NCBI GenBank assembly: GCA_014237955.1
Contig: JABABY010000064.1
Location: forward strand, 1 to 9,843
Length of the DNA stretch: 9,843 nucleotides
Reading direction: 5' to 3'
Source of the DNA: Planctomycetota bacterium
GTDB taxonomy: Bacteria > Planctomycetota > Planctomycetia > Pirellulales > UBA7805
The translations under genes were made by a program, and so were the position numbers. Positions 6,001 to 9,843 of the stretch are shown here, piece after piece. Under the pieces are notes generated by a model that saw only the letters and a program-made list of their open reading frames with translations, did no database searches and had not been told where the DNA came from. The first letter of the stretch is position 1. Each line of letters begins with the position of its first letter.

Positions 6001-7944
6001 TAATTCTCGGCGTTTACGCTTATTGTCAGGATGGTAGGAAACCTCCTGGGCGAGTTGCCGGATTGCCGCTACGGTGGTTGTCGCGAGTTGGGGCGCATTG
6101 GCAGCCGCCGTATCGACAGCGTCGACCTCCTGAGGGGTAAGTTTGGAAAGTTCGAAATCAACTTGCTGGGCGGCCGCAAAATACGGCGGCTCGTTGCGGA
6201 GATCCGGGCCGATGCGGTGGTGTGGCCCATCATAGCCATTGACTTCATGACAGCCAAAACATCCGTAGTACTGCACCAACTCATATCCCTCAACCAGCGT
6301 TGGGGCAGGGGGGTCCGGAAATCGTTCACTCGGCTCCAATTCGGTCACTTCATGGTGACACTTCAGACAGGAACTCTCCATAAAGCGGTTCGGTAGCATG
6401 GGCAACACCCAATGATGGTTGTCAAACCAACCATACTTTTTTCGCCAACGCTCCGCCTGCTCCACATCATTGGGCGTGTGGCTGGCCCATTTGAAATCGG
6501 TTGCACTACCTTGCCCCTCATGGCAAATGGTACACCCCATTTCCTCCATTTTGTGGGGGCTCATGGAACCGACAAACAGATCGAGACGTGGGTGGGAACT
6601 ATAGGGTTGCGGAAAACCCCGTCGGATTGTCAGTTGCACCGGCTCTCCCCATGGAACCTGACGGACCAGATAACGCAAGGCATCTGCTCGGCTGACTAAC
6701 TTTTCGTCACGGCCACCCACTCGAATATGCGTAATAACATCTCCCGCCTGAAGTCCCGCAACCGCTGCGGGACTACGTGGCCAGACAAACTCCACCAAGA
6801 CATCGGAGCGATCAATGAGACCGTGCTCGGAAAGCTCGAAACCATAGACCACCTGTGTACGAGTAAGCTCCGGAGAGTCTTCATCGGCAGGAGCCTTGGA
6901 GGGTGTCGGTAACTCGATAATCTGCGCATCCTGCTGAGGGATGACGCCTGCCAACACCGCAGATCCCGGCGCCGTCTGATCAATGCCCTGGTGGCACGTC
7001 GTGCAACGGTCAAAGCGAGCCACATCGCGAAAATTATTATTGAGGGTAAGATTGGGCAACCAAATCTGGTCGATCTGCAACGGCCGCCCAAACGCATCAA
7101 TGATCGGCAACTCCAACAAGCCTCTGCCGAAGGCGGCATTTTCTGCAAGCTTACTCTGCAACTGCTGCCGGGTGGCATTAAACTCCGCTAATTGCTTGAG
7201 GGCGTCGGACTCCCGGGCCATCAACTCCTTCTTGATCGTCTCGAGTGCCTTCCGCTGCTGATTGGCCGCCTGGTAGGAGGCGGTCAGGACAGCAACCTCG
7301 GATTCTATCTTTTTAAGATTCGACTGGATCTGCTTGAGCCGTTCAGCCGGGATCTGATCACGAATCCCCAAGTCGTACTTACTCTTGGTAGCATCGAGGT
7401 CTGCGCGTCGGAACTTCCGTTTGGATGCATCATCATCCTCAACAAATTTGGCCGCGGAAATGACCTTGTCCATCTTTGCAAAAAACGTCTCGCGGTAAGG
7501 CTGTACTCCTTTGGCGGCCGAGACCAACTGCTGGTAACCCTCCTCCTTCGAATTACCGCTCGGTTGAATTGCCGTTGCGAGTGCCTCATACGCTGTCTCC
7601 ACCCCCGACAGTCCCGATTCCATCGCCCCTGAGTCCCCATCGGCTCGTGCTGTTTTTACAAACTGATCTACCAGATCCTTCGAGGGCAACTCGAGTACCG
7701 CCCGAGAAACCGCCGCCTGCAGTTCACGCTCGGCATTCGTAAAATTTTCAGTCTGCTGCTCGTTATCTCGTGAAATGAGTGTCCAGTTCTCGATTTCCTG
7801 GAACTGCCGCTGATAGTTTTTCCACTGGCGGTAGTGATCCACAGCAAGCAGCCAAAGCGTACTGAAAAACAAACCCAGGGTGACAATGCCAAACACCAAG
7901 TGCAGTAGTTTGGTATCGAGGCGGGTTTTTTCAGAAGCGGGCAT
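3061..7944 (-). CDS. Giant membrane-anchored octaheme c-type cytochrome with PDZ domain
   Basis: A 1627-residue protein, far larger than cytochrome c1 or f. The ATG at 7944 lies 27 bp after the stop of the cytochrome b C-terminal gene; no clear Shine-Dalgarno is seen. Order of parts: one membrane helix (about 13-35), probably leaving the rest periplasmic; a helical and coiled-coil region (about 40-270); heme 1 (CTTCH, 314-318); a PDZ domain (about 360-445, with SPAAVAGLQAGDVI); heme 2 (CTICH, 471-475); heme 3 (CLKCH, 526-530); heme 4 (CFGCH, 562-566); heme 5 (CLACH, 852-856); heme 6 (CAGCH, 1029-1033); heme 7 (CAGCH, 1213-1217); heme 8 (CITCH, 1488-1492). Hemes 4-8 each have a later Lys/Arg-Met segment supplying a likely axial Met (M783, M904, M1148, M1417, M1538), so these look like class I cytochrome c domains, some with large inserts. 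Hemes 1-3 lack such partners and may be bis-His or high-spin. Placed directly behind the cytochrome b genes, it probably takes electrons from a Rieske protein in place of cytochrome c1 or f. Heme count is seen directly; partner and path are inferred. Confidence 0.93.
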   Translation of the reverse strand: MPASEKTRLDTKLLHLVFGIVTLGLFFSTLWLLAVDHYRQWKNYQRQFQEIENWTLISRDNEQQTENFTNAERELQAAVSRAVLELPSKDLVDQFVKTARADGDSGAMESGLSGVETAYEALATAIQPSGNSKEEGYQQLVSAAKGVQPYRETFFAKMDKVISAAKFVEDDDASKRKFRRADLDATKSKYDLGIRDQIPAERLKQIQSNLKKIESEVAVLTASYQAANQQRKALETIKKELMARESDALKQLAEFNATRQQLQSKLAENAAFGRGLLELPIIDAFGRPLQIDQIWLPNLTLNNNFRDVARFDRCTTCHQGIDQTAPGSAVLAGVIPQQDAQIIELPTPSKAPADEDSPELTRTQVVYGFELSEHGLIDRSDVLVEFVWPRSPAAVAGLQAGDVITHIRVGGRDEKLVSRADALRYLVRQVPWGEPVQLTIRRGFPQPYSSHPRLDLFVGSMSPHKMEEMGCTICHEGQGSATDFKWASHTPNDVEQAERWRKKYGWFDNHHWVLPMLPNRFMESSCLKCHHEVTELEPSERFPDPPAPTLVEGYELVQYYGCFGCHEVNGYDGPHHRIGPDLRNEPPYFAAAQQVDFELSKLTPQEVDAVDTAAANAPQLATTTVAAIRQLAQEVSYHPDNKRKRRELLDILESESGRQYAAEELLSDPHLTSPEPRTLASQIKRNPEDLDARKKLIAWLSSDQQKVHPELSTDSHKLIAAIEKPPVIPENVLPLIDLLGDIEAPGTMRKVGPSLRYVGSKLGMQTLVSWIKRPQSLRPSSKMPAFFGLHEHFEDSAEVLSETRSREEIEIRAAAYYLVNRSQPFAYAAEDPQVTEKPDSARGKVAFEVRGCLACHMHDGTPEGNAVQGPNLSDLAKKINTEKGKKWLRSWLLQPDRYHRRTKMPVMFLDPEPLRDAVGNTQLVAGSQTPRMIDPAADITAYLLGSTWNPVADALPQLSESEIKMLDTITLEYLQTAFAETRAEEYLRGGIPKRLASSLKGPEQELVDAADTSAHLKYVGRRTISKYGCAGCHDIPGMEGEKPVGTALADWGRKEPAKLAFEHIVHYVEKKHASDPHRAADAGGDSGEVGHHAEHTLNMAELPTDESYFISSLMHHQREGFLRQKLLEPRSYDYEKVHNKGYNDRLRMPQFPWAAGVMETEAREKQRDHEIEAIMTFVLGLVAEPPGSEYIYKPKPRQEAIVRGEQVLNKFNCAGCHVLELGRWDIAYRPGDFGGSEPPPVYPFLEPKFTKEEMYPSQHVDWRGMLHSTLRGMERVDRDGYPEELAWDPEEEEFLTLEEYKDVYDRDPLPADRGYSVELWKPTYLDGHPYLVKDPLQTIPAEMVQSHYPAKGGDFARILLPIAVELVRQAEPTADGTAALAWVPPPLVGQGRKTQEPWLTEFLLNPYPIRPGVLLRMPRFNLSRAEATSLVQYFSARDNPDYPGQFFADRNAADLNQAQAHYQERLHAGESGNRLEDALKIVINKAGCITCHAVNDQMPEGGDRANGPNLGDVYRRLQPSYMKRWIAKPSWMLPYTKMQELIPYKPDKPPMFGGFELPALDANGQPIKEADGTPKLIELYHGTSWEQLQAVVDLLSNFGSFVESQTSMQERASELSKELGNASEGSQ

Positions 7945-7971
7945 TGGTAAAAATCGTTCGTTCGCAGGTGC

Positions 7972-9315
7972 TTAAAGATTCAAAAAATACTCGGGGATCG
8001 CAATGATGTATTTCATATTGACCGTCCAACGCAGTGCCATTTTGATAGGGAGCAACATCATCACCAGCAATAGATTGGACATGATCATAAAACGCAGGAA
8101 GCCCATCTTGAGGTAGAACTTGCGAAAGACCGTCACAGCCAACAGCGGTGGCAGCAAAACCAAGTATGAGAGTACCAACACAATACCGAGCCATTCTCGC
8201 TCGATGATATAGAACAACTGCACAAGACCATTGCTACCTACAGGTGCTTTAGGCAATGCCTCGTTCATACCTAAGATCCAAAAGTATTGAGAAAGGTCAA
8301 CATTGTTGAGTGCCTCGACCTTATGGACATCCCAGAACTCGTAGGGGCCGAAGATGTTCCAATTGGGACCCCGGAGAAAGGTTCCGAGAACGATTAGGGT
8401 CACCCACAACACCAAGAAACCGAACTGGAATGTCAGATAACTGAACTTCCGCTCAACAATCGTGAAATAACCGTTGCCCTTCGGGTTGAAATCGAGGTAG
8501 GGGATCGCCATCAGGCCGACAACGATCAGGCTCGGCATGACAACACCGGCCATCCAGGGATCGAAGTAGACCAGCATCTCCTGGAGACCCAGAAAATACC
8601 AAGGTGCTTTGGATGGGTTTGGTGTCTTCACACTGCTCGCCGGTTCCTCTAGCGGTGCCTGCAAGGCAATTCCCCAGATCAGCAAAAACGCGGTCAGTGC
8701 GACCATGCAGATCAGTTCCGTGTAGACCAGATCGGGCCAAACCAATACCGTCTCTTTTTCTTCAGACTCAACCAGCGGGTCGCCGCGAGCGGTACGCTTA
8801 TCGTTTTCAACGGCCCTCGCGGTCGCGACCCACGTAAAGAAACCGAGCAAAAAGACAAGCCCGACGATCGGTACGTTATCCGGCTTTGCCGCAATCGCGT
8901 AGAAATTTTTGTCGGTCATCGAAAGGCCGAGCGCAAGCAAGGCCAGATTGAGCAAGAACCATGCAATCGGGCCCCACACAAAAAACTGCCGACCAAGGAA
9001 CAAGATCGCAAAAACAGCAACCAAGCCGACGGTGTACACGACGGCACCGGTCGATCCGCCAAGGGCTATATTGACGCCATCGCGAATCAACTGGGGCATC
9101 GACGGCATCCAATAAGGATCCCCACTGAATGCCATCGGGGACAAATAGCCGATATACGCCAAACCGATGACAAACCAGAAAATGGCCTGCAGCGTTGCCT
9201 GCCGATTTCTCCATAACCAATAGGCGGCCACAAAATTCATGGTCGCCAGCAGTATGTAGTAGGAGCCCAGAAAAGAGCGGATGCTCTCCAGGAATACCTG
9301 TTCATTACCATGCAT
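7972..9315 (-). CDS. Cytochrome b C-terminal/subunit IV-like protein with N-terminal membrane extension
   Basis: A 447-residue integral membrane protein, much longer than the roughly 160-residue subunit IV (PetD). The N-terminal part holds about five predicted helices (about 14-36, 42-62, 88-108, 112-131, 148-166) that I do not recognise as a known domain. The subunit IV-like part begins near 193 (WPDLVYTEL), with helices about 200-218, 254-272 and 292-314, and carries the quinol-site segment NPSKAPWYFLGLQEMLVYF (233-251), as in QcrC-type subunits of menaquinol:cytochrome c reductases. The canonical PEWY is APWY here (237-240), so the catalytic Glu is missing, as seen in other menaquinol-type enzymes. 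Two more helices (about 374-396 and 406-426) follow. There is no CXXCH, so unlike Bacillus QcrC no cytochrome c is fused; the separate octaheme protein takes that place. ATG at 9315, 15 bp after the b6-type gene, indicates tight coupling. It should build the quinol oxidation site with the b6-type subunit. petD-like, but no symbol assigned because of the extension. Confidence 0.9.
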   Translation of the reverse strand: MHGNEQVFLESIRSFLGSYYILLATMNFVAAYWLWRNRQATLQAIFWFVIGLAYIGYLSPMAFSGDPYWMPSMPQLIRDGVNIALGGSTGAVVYTVGLVAVFAILFLGRQFFVWGPIAWFLLNLALLALGLSMTDKNFYAIAAKPDNVPIVGLVFLLGFFTWVATARAVENDKRTARGDPLVESEEKETVLVWPDLVYTELICMVALTAFLLIWGIALQAPLEEPASSVKTPNPSKAPWYFLGLQEMLVYFDPWMAGVVMPSLIVVGLMAIPYLDFNPKGNGYFTIVERKFSYLTFQFGFLVLWVTLIVLGTFLRGPNWNIFGPYEFWDVHKVEALNNVDLSQYFWILGMNEALPKAPVGSNGLVQLFYIIEREWLGIVLVLSYLVLLPPLLAVTVFRKFYLKMGFLRFMIMSNLLLVMMLLPIKMALRWTVNMKYIIAIPEYFLNL

Positions 9316-9330
9316 AGGATAATCCGCAAA

Positions 9331-9843
9331 TCAAAGTGGCCCGCTGATGCCTCCATCCTTACGGACGCGCCAAAAATGGATGGCCAAAAGAAATGCCGCT
9401 GCTAACGGAATCGCGATACAGTGCAGCACATAGAAACGATTCAATGTTTCTTCACCAACAAATCGCGCACCCAGCAAGCCAAACCGAGCATCGCTTCCAC
9501 TCGTGATCATATCGATTCCGCCGAGGGTCAGCAGTTGCTGGCCTGGCCCCTCGTACCCCAGAATCGGTGTTGCGCGGGCCATATTGGAACCGACCGTAAT
9601 CGCCCAGATCGCCAGTTGATCCCAAGGCAAAAGATAGCCCGTAAAGGAGAGTAAAAGCGTCAGCAGCAACAGGATCACTCCGACCACCCAGTTAAACTCG
9701 CGCGGCGGCTTGTAGCTTCCGGTAAGAAACACGCGATACATATGCAGCCAGACCGTAATCACCATGGCGTGTGCACCCCAACGATGCAACTCACGCAGGA
9801 CCCCAAGGCTGGTGACATCACGCAAGGAGAGAATATCATTGTA
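9331..9843 (-). CDS. petB: Cytochrome b6-type subunit (cytochrome b N-terminal domain), 5' end outside window
   Basis: The last 170 residues of a cytochrome b6-like protein; the frame is open to the window edge. A TTG at 9825 is an internal codon, not the start. All four heme b ligands are visible: H20 and H34 of the visible part (LHRWGAHAMV...WLH, 13 residues between) and H141 and H156 (VLH...AIH, 14 residues between). The 14-residue spacing is typical of cytochrome b6 rather than mitochondrial cytochrome b (13). GYLLPWDQ (69-76) and the C-terminal end GGISGPL also match b6. The protein ends where b6 ends, so cytochrome b is split and the C-terminal half is encoded by the next gene, 15 bp on. 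Between ATPILG and RFYVLH this protein has about 20 residues more than chloroplast b6, near the quinol-oxidation side. It sits in the membrane and moves electrons from the Qo to the Qi site. A Rieske gene is expected just upstream but is not visible. The position of the Cys that binds heme c(n) in b6f also lies outside the window. Confidence 0.95.
   Translation of the reverse strand, partial: YNDILSLRDVTSLGVLRELHRWGAHAMVITVWLHMYRVFLTGSYKPPREFNWVVGVILLLLTLLLSFTGYLLPWDQLAIWAITVGSNMARATPILGYEGPGQQLLTLGGIDMITSGSDARFGLLGARFVGEETLNRFYVLHCIAIPLAAAFLLAIHFWRVRKDGGISGPL

Noticed and set aside
3061..9843. Alternative Complex III
   Set aside because: That complex uses molybdopterin-family-like and NrfD-like subunits and has no cytochrome b; here the heme b ligands of a b6-type protein are plainly present.

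Overview
The window reads as one co-directional electron-transfer operon on the minus strand, so transcription runs from high to low coordinates. The likely host is a planctomycete (Pirellulaceae-like). That is inferred from a very large multiheme cytochrome with a heme-1 context I associate with Planctomycetota proteins, from tandem amicyanin-like proteins beside a bc-type complex, and from several starts with weak or no Shine-Dalgarno sequence. No ribosomal or other phylogenetic marker is present, so the assignment is tentative.

Layout in transcription order: (1) 9843-9331, the 3' part of a cytochrome b6-type gene (start outside the window) carrying all four heme b ligands; (2) 9315-7972, a 447-residue subunit IV-like cytochrome b C-terminal protein with about five extra N-terminal membrane helices; (3) 7944-3061, a 1627-residue membrane-anchored c-type cytochrome with eight CXXCH motifs, an N-terminal coiled coil and a PDZ domain between hemes 1 and 2; (4) a 186-bp gap with no gene; (5-7) three tandem paralogues at 2874-2059, 2001-1189 and 1132-227, each an exported protein with an amicyanin-type copper loop (Cys-x2-His-x2-Met) followed by a carboxypeptidase-regulatory-like beta domain; the third is a lipoprotein; (8) 207-1, the start of another lipoprotein, cut by the window edge, which may be a small cytochrome c.

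Proposed function: genes 1 and 2 form the quinol-oxidising membrane core of a Rieske/cytochrome b complex; the Rieske gene is presumably upstream, outside the window. The octaheme protein would replace the usual cytochrome c1 or f as electron exit. The three putative copper proteins and the truncated lipoprotein are candidate periplasmic carriers or docking subunits between this complex and a terminal oxidase or other acceptor. The parts belong to known families. The combination is the noteworthy point: an octaheme-PDZ cytochrome fused to a split b6-type core and followed by three amicyanin-like paralogues. No mobile element, CRISPR array, tRNA, rRNA or convincing terminator was found.
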